Assembly (NCBI GenBank): GCA_934148015.1
Contig: CAKPCU010000011.1
Location: forward strand, 1 to 40,113
DNA from: an uncultured Bacilli bacterium
GTDB lineage: Bacteria > Bacillota_I > Bacilli_A > RF39 > UBA660
Direction: 5' to 3'
Length of the DNA stretch: 40,113 nucleotides
Position 1 is the first letter of the stretch. Every line of letters begins with the position of its first letter. Of the stretch, positions 24,593 through 32,865 are shown piece by piece. Below the pieces are notes generated by a model. The model worked only from the letters and a program-made list of their open reading frames with translations. It ran no database searches and was not told the origin of the DNA. Position numbers and translations under genes: made by a program.

Positions 24593-24898
24593 TTATTTAA
24601 TTTCAATATCTACACCACTAGGTAAATCTAAATGTTGTAAAGCATCAATAGTTTCCTTTGATGGTTCTACGATATCGATTAATCTTTTGTGGGTACGCAT
24701 TTCGAATTGTTCACGTGAATCTTTATATTTATGAACAGCTCTTAAGATAGTGTACTTTTGAATTTCAGTAGGTAATGGTACTGGACCAGATACCTTTCCA
24801 CCTGTACGTTTAACTGTTTCAACTATTTTTGATGCAGCTAAATCTAAAGAACGATGATCATATGCTTTTAATCTAATTCGAATTTTATTCATACTCAT
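24593..24898 (-). CDS. rpsJ: Small ribosomal subunit protein S10
   Basis: S10 (101 residues, or 99 from the next ATG) is in the 30S head and doubles as NusE in antitermination with NusB, fitting the boxA in the rRNA leader. NKIRIRLKAYDHRSLDLAA and MRTHKRLIDIVEPSKETIDA match the family. The ATG at 24898 is only 3 nt from GGGAGG and the ATG at 24892 is 9 nt from it; either may be used. First gene of the 29-gene superoperon. Confidence 0.97.
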   Translation of the reverse strand: MSMNKIRIRLKAYDHRSLDLAASKIVETVKRTGGKVSGPVPLPTEIQKYTILRAVHKYKDSREQFEMRTHKRLIDIVEPSKETIDALQHLDLPSGVDIEIK

Positions 24899-25021
24899 TA
24901 TCCTCCCTTCGCCTATATCTTGTATAGACTTGCTCCGAACGAATTACCTGATTCCTAAGTTTGATAATAGCAACTTAACCTGGTGTATCAGCAACCTCGC
25001 ACATCCATGCAACTACACGCA
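24899..25021 (-). promoter_or_regulatory. Structured 5' leader of the S10 operon
   Basis: About 120 nt lie between the predicted start (about 25021) and rpsJ. This stretch is clearly more GC-rich than the flanking gaps. It folds as a two-part hairpin: CTGAT/ATCAG (24987-24991 with 24948-24952) around a perfect TAAGTT/AACTTA stem (24972-24977 with 24956-24961), followed by CTATA/TATAG near the ribosome binding site. It contains the sequence TGCGAGGTTGCTGATACACC, which I believe, without being able to check, resembles a conserved block in rpsJ leaders of other Bacillota. Probable cis-regulator; mechanism unknown. Confidence 0.55.
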
Positions 25022-25027
25022 GTTATC

Positions 25028-25056
25028 ATTTTAACAGAAAAATCCTTGTTTATCAA
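25028..25056 (-). promoter_or_regulatory. Promoter of the S10 superoperon
   Basis: On the minus strand TTGATA (25051-25056), 17 bp spacer, TAAAAT (25028-25033). Start expected near 25021. It lies just after the terminator of the LRR protein gene. Confidence 0.7.
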
Positions 25057-25089
25057 GACTTTTTTGATAATTTCTTGAAATTTTTTCTC

Positions 25090-25124
25090 ATTAAAAAAAG
25101 ACTAATATTTAATCATTAATCTTT
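25090..25124 (-). terminator. Intrinsic terminator of the LRR surface protein gene
   Basis: A 10 bp stem with one wobble (AAAGATTAAT with ATTAGTCTTT on the minus strand, 25115-25124 with 25097-25106), 8 nt loop and TTTTTTT afterwards. It separates the surface protein gene from the S10 promoter. Confidence 0.85.
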
Positions 25125-25148
25125 CTATAATATTTTATATTTTAATTA

Positions 25149-28100
25149 TTACAAATTAGACATTAATTTATCATTAAATTTACTTTTTAAAATAAATATA
25201 AGACCCATTAATAATAAGTTATACATTATAAGTAAATATATAATAACTAATTTATTGTCTCCTTGCTTATATAACATATTTAATTCTTTTTGTTTAGACG
25301 AACCTATATCATTAACAATTCTTTTAGTTGTAGTAGGATATATATTTTTTTTCTTAGTTGTCGTTGTTTTATTTATGTTATTCTTAATAGATGTAGTAGT
25401 TTTCTTTAGTGCTGTTTTTTTATTTGTTCCATCCTTAGAAGTTGTTTTAGTCGTAGTACTATTATTCAAAAATTTACCTTCTATTTTTATTTTCTTAACT
25501 ATTTCATCTTTATATTTAATTAGTAACATATTATCCTTCAGTTCGGCCTTACCATTAACAACTTTTATGTCACTAATGTCAAATTTTTCGTTTTCTTTTA
25601 AAACTATCTTATCACTTTCTAAATCATACTTAGCAGACGTAGCTCTAACTATTTTCCATTCATCTATCTTTAATATACGTTCATTAACATAACAAGTTTC
25701 AACATATTCACCGTTTATATACTCATCATCACATTCAGTATCAACCTCCCATAATTCTATGGTATCATCAGAAACAGCTAATTCAACCCCTCCCATTAAT
25801 GACTTCTCAAGCGAAACTATTTCACCCCAATTATTAAATTTAATGTTTTTCTTAAGCTCACCAGGTCCAACATAAATATAATCTTTATTAAAGTTGTAAT
25901 CGTCAGATAAAATATTAAAATTTCCAAGTTCGAAGCAATCTTTAAATGGTTCTTCTTCATATTTTGATACATAGCCTAAAGGACAAATAGAAAACTCATC
26001 TGTATAATAAATATTTCCATCATCATCTTCATGATCTTTTTCTTCTACTCCTAGTTTTCCATTTATTATATTTACTTTGTTTTTATCTATGTCTTTTAAT
26101 GATGTTATTTCTTTTACCATGTCTTTATTCAAGGTATCGGCCTTTGTATATATTGTACCACCAATAAATTTATACATATCAGGCATATATAAATTAATTA
26201 TATTAATTGTTTCTATTTCTTTACCATCATATTTAATTACTAACTTATTATCATCAGTTGAATACTGTGTTTCAGCATTTATTTTTTTCGAAATTCTTAA
26301 TGGGTCAAATGAATCTGTTCCTAGATATAAAGCTCCAAGTTTTTTATTATAATCATACCCATCAATCTCATGAGCATCCATATATTCTTCATTAGCATAA
26401 TAAGATTCAACAGCTACAATAGGTATACTAGTACAGTAAACATTATTAGCAGTATATATATCAAATTTATCTCCGTTTAATTTTCCTTTTCCATTTGTAA
26501 CATTTATATAATAATTTGGTTTCAGATAGTCCATGAATCCAAAATAAACATAGTCTTTGGTAAGTTTATAGTCATAGCTATCACTTATGAATACAGCAGA
26601 AATTGTTTCATAACAAGTTATATTATCACAAATACTATAGTTAGCCCAGCCATCATAATTAAGTGCAAATCCTTCAGGCAAATTGATTTTAGTTCTGTCA
26701 ATTCTTTCTGTAATCGTTTCCTTCGTACCATTTTCTGTAACAATTTCTGTTTCATAGCTATCAAAACCAGTATAAATATAATATACATTATTTGAATATG
26801 ATTTTACTAAATCATATTTCTCAGAAGTAATCCTAAGTAATTTTATTCTATTTAATTCGTAGTTTTTGCCCTCAGAATCATATATAATAAGTTCATCATT
26901 TGTTTCTTCGTAAAATCCGTTTATTACATTAAAACTATCTAAATCCTTTCCACCCAAATATATATAGTTAGAGTTTTTTAAGCTTTCCGTATACGGATAA
27001 TTTGTATCTATCCTTACTACATCTATTGTATCTACTACTGTATTACCAATCTTTATATTATATTTGTAACTATGAGGTTCAGTTTCAGTTTCAGTTACAG
27101 AACAATTAAAGGCATCAAAGCTATAAGAATTAAAATCATCTGTTCCAACATACAGTTTAGAATTTATTAACTTATAAGATTCATTGATATTTATTTTTGA
27201 GTAATTAATATGATCAACTGTAACGTTATTATAACTAATATCAATCCAAGAATCGTTTAAAGTATAATTACAATTTCTAATTCTTATCTTACTTTCATCA
27301 AAATTGTTATTTCTTAAATATATATATCTTTTTATATCTTTTCTACTAAGCCAAGGTTTAGAATTGTCAATAGTAACCATATTATAATCATCAATTTTAT
27401 AACCAATAAGAGCATATGTTAAAACATCTACACCATTATAATTAACTTTTAAGGTATTTTTTTCTTCATCTATTACTATGTCCCCAGCTGAAGCTGTTAT
27501 ATTTTGCTTTATAGTATCCGCATTATCATCAACACCAACAACTATAAATTTATTTTCATTATTTATAGTATAAGTTGAACTAGATAAAAATATATTGGGA
27601 TCTATAACACTCATGCTAGATGATAAAGTTGGACTATTTGCAAAATTAGAATTCAATTTAAGGTTAGTAGTTCCACCTTTTAAAGCACTTATGATACCAT
27701 TAGAATAACTAACAACACTACTATCTTCTACAGTATAATCAATATTATAATTAGCCGGCACTTTAATTCTTGGCGTTCCAATATCTATTTTATCTCCTAT
27801 TGTTAGAGATTGCTTAAACTCTGGAATGAGCTCATTTTTATAATCTTGAGTGCTTGTTCTATTGATAAATGATATACTAGTCAAATTAATATTACTGCTC
27901 AAATCTAAACTTGTTAATCCATTACCATCTACATTTAATGTTTTTAAATTAGTATTTTTACTTAAGTCTATAGAAGTAATGTTGTTTGAAGTCGCAAATG
28001 TTCCATATCCCAAATCCAAATTTTCAAGTAATACATTATTATTAAGATTAATGCTTTTTAATTTATTACCAGCTAAATTTAGATCCTTAAGAGATACGTT

Positions 28101-28757
28101 ACTTGTTAAATTTATCTTTGTTAATGAAGTAGAATATAAATCCAACTTTTCTAATGAAACTAGTCCATCAAGTGATAAAGATGTCAAGTCATGATTAAAT
28201 CTTAGGTTCAATTCAATTAATGCCGTATTTTGCCTTAAGTCTATGTCTGTTAACTGATTACCTTGTAAATCTAAAGTTGTTAATGCTGTATTTTTACTTA
28301 AATCCACACTTGTAAGCTTATGACTTTCTAAATTAATTGAAGTTATATTAGTTAATTTTTCTATTCCTTTAATACTTGTAATTCTATCAGAATCTGCAAT
28401 ACCACTACCTGAACAATTCAAAGTATGAATCTGTTCTAACTCATCGTCCGTTAAAATATCACTATAAGCTTTATTTGCATTAAATTCATTGTTATACGCA
28501 TCTACTACACAAGAATAAAAGGTATTATCATCAAAAGCTTCATTAGCTGGGGTTCCATTATTAAGTACATTAGCAAATAATTTATTCATGTATGTTGGAT
28601 TATTTAAATTATATGTTACAAAGGTAAGTAAAATTGTTAAGGTACTACATGCTAATATAGCTAATACTTTTTTCTTGCTTATGTTAATTTGTTTAAAAAT
28701 CTTTCTTACTTTATTTAAGAATTTGGCATATTTTTTCTTATTCTGTTTTTTTCTCAT
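25149..28757 (-). CDS. Giant LRR surface protein with about ten copies of an unrecognised module
   Basis: About 1,202 residues, anchored at both ends. In order: basic N-terminus, membrane helix (about 31-51); Cys-containing cap; seven or more leucine-rich repeats of 21-22 residues (about 135-300, for example LTSVDLSKNTALTTLDLQGN); a Big-like domain (about 320-388, ending GGTTNLKLNS); about ten copies of a 60-90 residue module (about 395-1095) built around a Y.(L/F)....(I/V)Y.G..(D/E)(F/L) start and an NGK...(L/I).I.Y end; a Thr/Lys-rich stalk (1100-1147); and a C-terminal membrane helix (about 1170-1190). There is no LPxTG. ATG 28757 has AGGTGAG ahead of it; GTG 28766 is the alternative. Adhesion or host contact is plausible but unproven. 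Confidence 0.88.
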   Translation of the reverse strand: MRKKQNKKKYAKFLNKVRKIFKQINISKKKVLAILACSTLTILLTFVTYNLNNPTYMNKLFANVLNNGTPANEAFDDNTFYSCVVDAYNNEFNANKAYSDILTDDELEQIHTLNCSGSGIADSDRITSIKGIEKLTNITSINLESHKLTSVDLSKNTALTTLDLQGNQLTDIDLRQNTALIELNLRFNHDLTSLSLDGLVSLEKLDLYSTSLTKINLTSNVSLKDLNLAGNKLKSINLNNNVLLENLDLGYGTFATSNNITSIDLSKNTNLKTLNVDGNGLTSLDLSSNINLTSISFINRTSTQDYKNELIPEFKQSLTIGDKIDIGTPRIKVPANYNIDYTVEDSSVVSYSNGIISALKGGTTNLKLNSNFANSPTLSSSMSVIDPNIFLSSSTYTINNENKFIVVGVDDNADTIKQNITASAGDIVIDEEKNTLKVNYNGVDVLTYALIGYKIDDYNMVTIDNSKPWLSRKDIKRYIYLRNNNFDESKIRIRNCNYTLNDSWIDISYNNVTVDHINYSKININESYKLINSKLYVGTDDFNSYSFDAFNCSVTETETEPHSYKYNIKIGNTVVDTIDVVRIDTNYPYTESLKNSNYIYLGGKDLDSFNVINGFYEETNDELIIYDSEGKNYELNRIKLLRITSEKYDLVKSYSNNVYYIYTGFDSYETEIVTENGTKETITERIDRTKINLPEGFALNYDGWANYSICDNITCYETISAVFISDSYDYKLTKDYVYFGFMDYLKPNYYINVTNGKGKLNGDKFDIYTANNVYCTSIPIVAVESYYANEEYMDAHEIDGYDYNKKLGALYLGTDSFDPLRISKKINAETQYSTDDNKLVIKYDGKEIETINIINLYMPDMYKFIGGTIYTKADTLNKDMVKEITSLKDIDKNKVNIINGKLGVEEKDHEDDDGNIYYTDEFSICPLGYVSKYEEEPFKDCFELGNFNILSDDYNFNKDYIYVGPGELKKNIKFNNWGEIVSLEKSLMGGVELAVSDDTIELWEVDTECDDEYINGEYVETCYVNERILKIDEWKIVRATSAKYDLESDKIVLKENEKFDISDIKVVNGKAELKDNMLLIKYKDEIVKKIKIEGKFLNNSTTTKTTSKDGTNKKTALKKTTTSIKNNINKTTTTKKKNIYPTTTKRIVNDIGSSKQKELNMLYKQGDNKLVIIYLLIMYNLLLMGLIFILKSKFNDKLMSNL

Positions 28758-28814
28758 ATAACTCACCTACACTTAATATAGCTACTTAAGACGCTACTTT
28801 TACATTGTAAATTT

Positions 28815-28844
28815 ATTTTATCATAAAACTAATAAGTTATTCAA
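28815..28844 (-). promoter_or_regulatory. Putative promoter of the LRR protein gene
   Basis: On the minus strand TTGAAT (28839-28844), 18 bp spacer, TAAAAT (28815-28820), about 58 bp before the start codon. Confidence 0.55.
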
Positions 28845-28866
28845 TATTTAACAGAAAAAATTAAAC

Positions 28867-28897
28867 AAAAAAAACAAACCTACATAAGTAAGTTTGT
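28867..28897 (-). terminator. Intrinsic terminator after the BI-1 family gene
   Basis: A 10 bp stem with one wobble (ACAAACTTAC with GTAGGTTTGT on the minus strand; 28888-28897 with 28874-28883), TTAT loop, then TTTTTTTT. Starts 8 nt past the stop codon. Confidence 0.88.
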
Positions 28898-28904
28898 ATA
28901 ATAA

Positions 28905-29573
28905 TTAATCATTTCTTTTTCCAAATAAGTTTAATAATTCTAAGAATATATTAATAAAATCTAAATACAAATTTAAAGCTCCATATATAGCTGATTTTTC
29001 TAACATATTAGAATCACTTTGATAATAAGAATATATACTCTTTAATTTTTGCATATCATAGGCAGTTAATCCTAAAAATAATACAACTGATACTATTGAA
29101 AGAGTTATATCAAGTCCAGAACTATTAATAAATATGTTTATTATTGATGTAATAATTATTGCTAAAAGTCCAAATATAAGAATTTTTCCTAAACTATCTA
29201 AATTAGTATTAGTAGTATATCCATATAATGCAAGTAGTGCAAACATTATTGCAGATGATACAAATATCATCATAAGACTTCCTTTAGTGTAAACCAAAAA
29301 TATACTAGATAACGTAAGTCCACTTATAAACGAATACACTATAAATAATATTTTAGCTACTAACGGTGAAACTTTTCTTTGAAGAGATGAAAAAGCTATT
29401 ACAACAATAAATTCTAATATTATTATAATTAGTAAATTTTTACTTATAAATCTTAACATAGAAATTGATGTAGATGTTAAATAAGCAGTAAGTCCTGATA
29501 CTAAAAGTCCTAAAAACATCCATAAATATACCCCACTTATAAATTTAGAAAATGAATTTTTACTATCTATCAT
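28905..29573 (-). CDS. Bax inhibitor-1 (BI-1/YccA) family membrane protein
   Basis: A 222-residue protein with seven predicted membrane helices and the BI-1 pattern: FISGVYLWMFLGLLVSGLTA at the start, SPLVAKILFIVYSFISGLTL with SSIF, GLTAYDMQKLKSIY with the conserved Asp, and ALNLYLDFINIFLELLNLFG at the end. The Bacillus member (YetJ) is a pH-sensitive calcium leak channel; the role here is unknown. It lies 46 bp downstream of spo0A. AGGAGGT precedes the ATG. A weak -10 (TATACT) in the gap leaves open a separate promoter. Confidence 0.92.
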   Translation of the reverse strand: MIDSKNSFSKFISGVYLWMFLGLLVSGLTAYLTSTSISMLRFISKNLLIIIILEFIVVIAFSSLQRKVSPLVAKILFIVYSFISGLTLSSIFLVYTKGSLMMIFVSSAIMFALLALYGYTTNTNLDSLGKILIFGLLAIIITSIINIFINSSGLDITLSIVSVVLFLGLTAYDMQKLKSIYSYYQSDSNMLEKSAIYGALNLYLDFINIFLELLNLFGKRND

Positions 29574-29619
29574 AGATACCTCCTACTAAATAGTATAACA
29601 TTAAATTATTAAAATTTTA

Positions 29620-30402
29620 TTAAATTTTATTCAAAATTTGTTTTTTATCAAATTCTAATCTCAATTTATCAGATACTGTAACAATAAATTCACTATTAGT
29701 AGGTTTTGCTCTATCATAATCTACGCTATGTCCAAATATTTCTTCCATCAAGTCAATATCTCCTCTATTCCAGGAAACCTCTATAGCATGTCTTATTGCT
29801 CTTTCTACTCTAGATACAGTAGTATCATATTTGCAAGCTATTTCTGGATATAGTTCTTTTGTAATTGCACCTACTATCTCTGGTTTCTCATACATTAAAA
29901 TAACGCCTTCTCTTATGTACTGGTACCCTTTTATATGAGATGGAACACCAAGTCCATGTAAAAGTTTAGTTACAGATATCTCTAAATTATTATGATATAT
30001 ATTAACCTTACTATTCTTATTATCAAAAACACCTAAAATCTTATCTTCTAAATCAGTCATATCAAATGGTTTTAAAACAAAGTATTTTGGATTATACGTT
30101 GATACCTTATTAATTGCATCAGCTGAATTATAACTTGTTCCAACAATAACTGGCTTGTTTATATCTCTTTTTTTCATTTCATCTAAAACATATATTCCAT
30201 CTTTCTTAGGCATAATTAAATCTAACAAAACAAGATCATATTCATCTTTATATTTTTCTAATAATTTTATTCCTTCTTCCCCATCATGTGCTTCTTTAAC
30301 TATTTTTATTCTATCATGATCACTAAAATATTCTTTTATCATTCCTATCAAACTTACATTATCATCTACTATCATTAATCTTATTTCTTTATTATCTTTC
30401 AT
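29620..30402 (-). CDS. spo0A: Sporulation master regulator Spo0A
   Basis: A 260-residue response regulator. The receiver domain (about 8-125) has the acidic pair Asp13/Asp14, phospho-acceptor Asp61 in LVLLDLIMPKKDG, Thr/Ser in VGTSYN and Lys111 in FVLKPFD. The C-terminal Spo0A-type DNA-binding domain is unmistakable: GVPSHIKGYQYIREGVILMY, TTVSRVERAIRHAIEVSWNR with the recognition helix, and KPTNSEFIVTVSDKLRLEF. GGAGG before ATG 30402 sets the start. The 0A box at 30466-30473 suggests autoregulation. Spo0A implies descent from spore formers; it does not prove that this organism still sporulates. Confidence 0.97.
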   Translation of the reverse strand: MKDNKEIRLMIVDDNVSLIGMIKEYFSDHDRIKIVKEAHDGEEGIKLLEKYKDEYDLVLLDLIMPKKDGIYVLDEMKKRDINKPVIVGTSYNSADAINKVSTYNPKYFVLKPFDMTDLEDKILGVFDNKNSKVNIYHNNLEISVTKLLHGLGVPSHIKGYQYIREGVILMYEKPEIVGAITKELYPEIACKYDTTVSRVERAIRHAIEVSWNRGDIDLMEEIFGHSVDYDRAKPTNSEFIVTVSDKLRLEFDKKQILNKI

Positions 30403-30431
30403 AATCTTTTCCTCCATTCACTAAACACATT

Positions 30432-30461
30432 ATATTACCTGTTTTTTAAATTATTTATCAA
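30432..30461 (-). promoter_or_regulatory. Putative spo0A promoter
   Basis: On the minus strand TTGATA (30456-30461), 18 bp spacer, TAATAT (30432-30437). The 0A box lies 4 bp upstream of the -35. Confidence 0.55.
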
Positions 30462-30465
30462 AGTT

Positions 30466-30473
30466 TGTCGAAA
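30466..30473. promoter_or_regulatory. 0A box (Spo0A binding site) upstream of spo0A
   Basis: TTTGTCGAAA on the plus strand holds the consensus 0A box TGTCGAA with full match. Position immediately upstream of the -35 of the spo0A promoter is where Spo0A activates in B. subtilis. Regulation is inferred. Confidence 0.6.
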
Positions 30474-30474
30474 G

Positions 30475-30506
30475 AAAAAAAGAATGTAGCAAAAAGTACT
30501 ACATTC
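30475..30506 (-). terminator. Intrinsic terminator upstream of spo0A
   Basis: A perfect 8 bp stem GAATGTAG/CTACATTC (30482-30489 with 30499-30506), 9 nt loop and TTTTTTTC on the minus strand. It ends the unknown 113-residue gene's transcript immediately before the 0A box. Confidence 0.9.
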
Positions 30507-30512
30507 CCATCT

Positions 30513-30854
30513 TTACTTATCATTTTGACCATTTGAATCAGTTTTAAAGCCCTTCTTTGCCATTACAAGTGAAGAACCAATATTACCTTTACTATCACTA
30601 TACTCATTTGTATTATTAGAATAGTCTTCCTTATTCTTATCTGGAAAGAATTCTTCAAACACATTATCTATAGCTAATGCAACTTTTTCATCATAGTTTT
30701 TCTTAACTGCTTCAAGCATACTTTCAAATTTACTAGCCAGTATCGTTTTTTTCAAAATCCTTTTTATAGCAAGAGAAGTTCTTATATCATAAAGAGCATC
30801 TATAAGTTTTCTTCTATAACTATTATCATCTACTACATTTATAACATTTTCCAC
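30513..30854 (-). CDS. Unknown small protein, helical N-terminus and polar tail
   Basis: I do not recognise this 113-residue protein. Residues 1-70 look alpha-helical and charged (SYRRKLIDALYDIRTSLAIK, a Lys-rich segment, then DEKVALAIDNVFEEFFPDK); residues 71-113 are polar, Asn/Ser/Lys-rich and probably disordered. No signal peptide or membrane segment. It lies between tpiA (72 bp away) and spo0A with a strong terminator after it. Reality as a gene is supported by that terminator and by coherent composition, not by homology. Confidence 0.6.
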   Translation of the reverse strand: MENVINVVDDNSYRRKLIDALYDIRTSLAIKRILKKTILASKFESMLEAVKKNYDEKVALAIDNVFEEFFPDKNKEDYSNNTNEYSDSKGNIGSSLVMAKKGFKTDSNGQNDK

Positions 30855-30926
30855 AAAAATCCTCTCACTTTCTATTTTTAGAATAACACAATTATATACT
30901 AAAAATAAAGAGCAAATTATCGAACT

Positions 30927-31637
30927 TTATACTTTCTTTACACTATTTACTATAATTTTTAATTCATTAATATCGCAAGATGAACTACCTAATAAATAAC
31001 CATCACACATATTACTTTTTATAAGATTAATATTTTTTGAATTAATACCAGCCCCATAAAGTAATTTATAATTAGTAATGTTTATAGATTCAAGTATTTT
31101 TCTTATGTACTTTAGAGTATCTTCTATATCTTCCTTTGACAAAGTTTTTTTACTTCCTATTAGAAATCTTGGTTCATATGCTACTATTATTTCTTGATTA
31201 GTATCTAATTTTACATCTTTAAGTCCTTTAATTATTTGTCTTTTTAATACCTCGCTAGTTCTTCTAAGTTCACTATCAATTTTAGTTTCTCCAATGCAAA
31301 AAATAGGAGTCATAGAATTTCTAAGAAGCGATCTTACTTTAAGATTTATAACCTCATCCGTATCGTATAATCTTTGATCAGAATGTCCTACTATTGCGTA
31401 TTTTATTCCCCTTAAAGATAAGTCATATGCTGATATCTTACCAGTATATGCACCTTTATCCTCATAAAAAGCATCTTGTGAGCCTAAGGTGTTATTGTCA
31501 AATACATCGAAATTTAAATAACTAGGACAAACAATAAATTGAATGTCCTTTAAATCAATACTTTTCATATCTTCTTTTAACATGACCGCTTCATCATGTG
31601 TTAAGTACATTTTATGATTACAAACAAGTGTTTTCAT
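30927..31637 (-). CDS. tpiA: Triose-phosphate isomerase, divergent
   Basis: Interconverts dihydroxyacetone phosphate and glyceraldehyde 3-phosphate. The catalytic set is kept: Asn7 and Lys9 in CNHKMY (usually NWKMN), His85 in VGHSDQR (usually GHSERR), Glu155 in AYEPRF (usually AYEPVWAIGTG). Much else departs from the family: loop 6 reads FLIGSKK, the phosphate-binding YGGSV is YGAGIN, and the length is 236 rather than about 250. With gap and pgk nearby, this is probably the organism's working enzyme. It is the last gene of pgk-flippase-glycosyltransferase-tpiA, 10 bp after the previous stop. Confidence 0.88.
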   Translation of the reverse strand: MKTLVCNHKMYLTHDEAVMLKEDMKSIDLKDIQFIVCPSYLNFDVFDNNTLGSQDAFYEDKGAYTGKISAYDLSLRGIKYAIVGHSDQRLYDTDEVINLKVRSLLRNSMTPIFCIGETKIDSELRRTSEVLKRQIIKGLKDVKLDTNQEIIVAYEPRFLIGSKKTLSKEDIEDTLKYIRKILESINITNYKLLYGAGINSKNINLIKSNMCDGYLLGSSSCDINELKIIVNSVKKV

Positions 31638-31647
31638 TTAACCCCTC

Positions 31648-32865
31648 CTATTTATTAACTACTTTTCTTATTCTTTTAATTGTTTTTTTTATAAAATTTG
31701 AATCTCTATCTATAACTTTTTTATATACCTCTAAAACTCTTTTAGCATACATAGTAGAGCTATAGCAATTAGCAGTTTTTCTAGCTTCTAAAGATATTTT
31801 ATCTCTTAGTTTTTTATCTTTGTAAAGCATATATATATAATCTTTATATTCTTTATCATTATTAAATAAAATACCATCTTTCATGTTTTTTATAACAAGA
31901 GAAAAGCTCTCATCATTTACTGCAACAACTGTTTTTGATGCAGCCATAGCTTCTATTACAGTAAGTCCTTGAGTTTCACTTCTTGATGATGTTACAAAGA
32001 TATCAGATAGTGCATAGTAAAGTGGAACTTCATTCCATGGTACTTTACCTGTAAATATAATGTTTCTCTTAAGTCCTTTATCATCAGCAAGTTGTATCAA
32101 TTCTTTCATATCAGGTCCATCACCAACTATTATCATTTTAGCCCTTGGAATTTTCTTTACAATGTCTTTAAAATTATTTATTAAAAAATCTATACTTTTT
32201 TCTTTTGCTATTCTACCAACATATAATATATTAAAATTAAATCTAGATAACTTTAAGTCACGTCTTAATTCATTTACTTTATTCTTATCTATATTTTCTT
32301 TGTAAAATCTACTTACATCTATACCAGTCGGAATTATATTAACATCTCTTTTCACTTTATATTTTTCTTTAAATAAGTCATATGTTTTTTTTGTTGGTAC
32401 TATCAATTCCTCAACTAACTTATCACATAAGAATAATGTTAAATACTCTACTAATTTTTTTGATGCTTTTGAAAAATATCCTTTTGTTATATAGTAAATG
32501 TACTCTTCATACATGGTATGGTACGTGTGAACAAGTGGGATGTTATATTGTTTAGAAATAAGTCTTGCAAATGTACCCATGCTAAACTCAGTATGCGTAT
32601 GTATTACATCAAGCTTCCACTTTTTTATTATTTTTAATGCCCTAAGTGGATATACTCCCGATATTCTATAATCGAATATCCCACAAGGAATGCCTGGTAC
32701 TTTAAGTATATTTTCTTCTTCTTTATATGAAAAAGATTCACTATTTATTGTTACAACATAAACCTCATGCCCTAATTTCTCAAGTCCTTGCTTAAGCATT
32801 AATACACTAGTTGACACCCCATTTATAAATGGTGGATATGTATCAGAAAATAATCCTATTCTCAT
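31648..32865 (-). CDS. GT4 glycosyltransferase, probable diacylglycerol glucosyltransferase
   Basis: A 405-residue GT-B fold enzyme. The N-terminal FSDTYPPFINGVSTSVLMLK, DVIHTHTEFSMGTFARLI and VHTYHTMYEEYIYYITKG blocks are those of the GT4 branch that adds glucose to 1,2-diacylglycerol in Bacillota and mycoplasmas. The C-terminal SRSETQGLTVIEAMAASKTV binds the nucleotide sugar. The frame opens to 32943, but GAGGTG before ATG 32865 and the ATGA overlap with the upstream gene set the start. The membrane-protein partner upstream supports a glycolipid role; the exact sugar is inference. Confidence 0.87.
   Translation of the reverse strand: MRIGLFSDTYPPFINGVSTSVLMLKQGLEKLGHEVYVVTINSESFSYKEEENILKVPGIPCGIFDYRISGVYPLRALKIIKKWKLDVIHTHTEFSMGTFARLISKQYNIPLVHTYHTMYEEYIYYITKGYFSKASKKLVEYLTLFLCDKLVEELIVPTKKTYDLFKEKYKVKRDVNIIPTGIDVSRFYKENIDKNKVNELRRDLKLSRFNFNILYVGRIAKEKSIDFLINNFKDIVKKIPRAKMIIVGDGPDMKELIQLADDKGLKRNIIFTGKVPWNEVPLYYALSDIFVTSSRSETQGLTVIEAMAASKTVVAVNDESFSLVIKNMKDGILFNNDKEYKDYIYMLYKDKKLRDKISLEARKTANCYSSTMYAKRVLEVYKKVIDRDSNFIKKTIKRIRKVVNK

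Noticed and set aside
25255..25692. Plus-strand 145-codon frame opposite the LRR protein stalk
   Set aside because: Val/Leu/Phe-rich translation is the antisense of Thr/Lys-rich codons; looks like a membrane protein only by chance.
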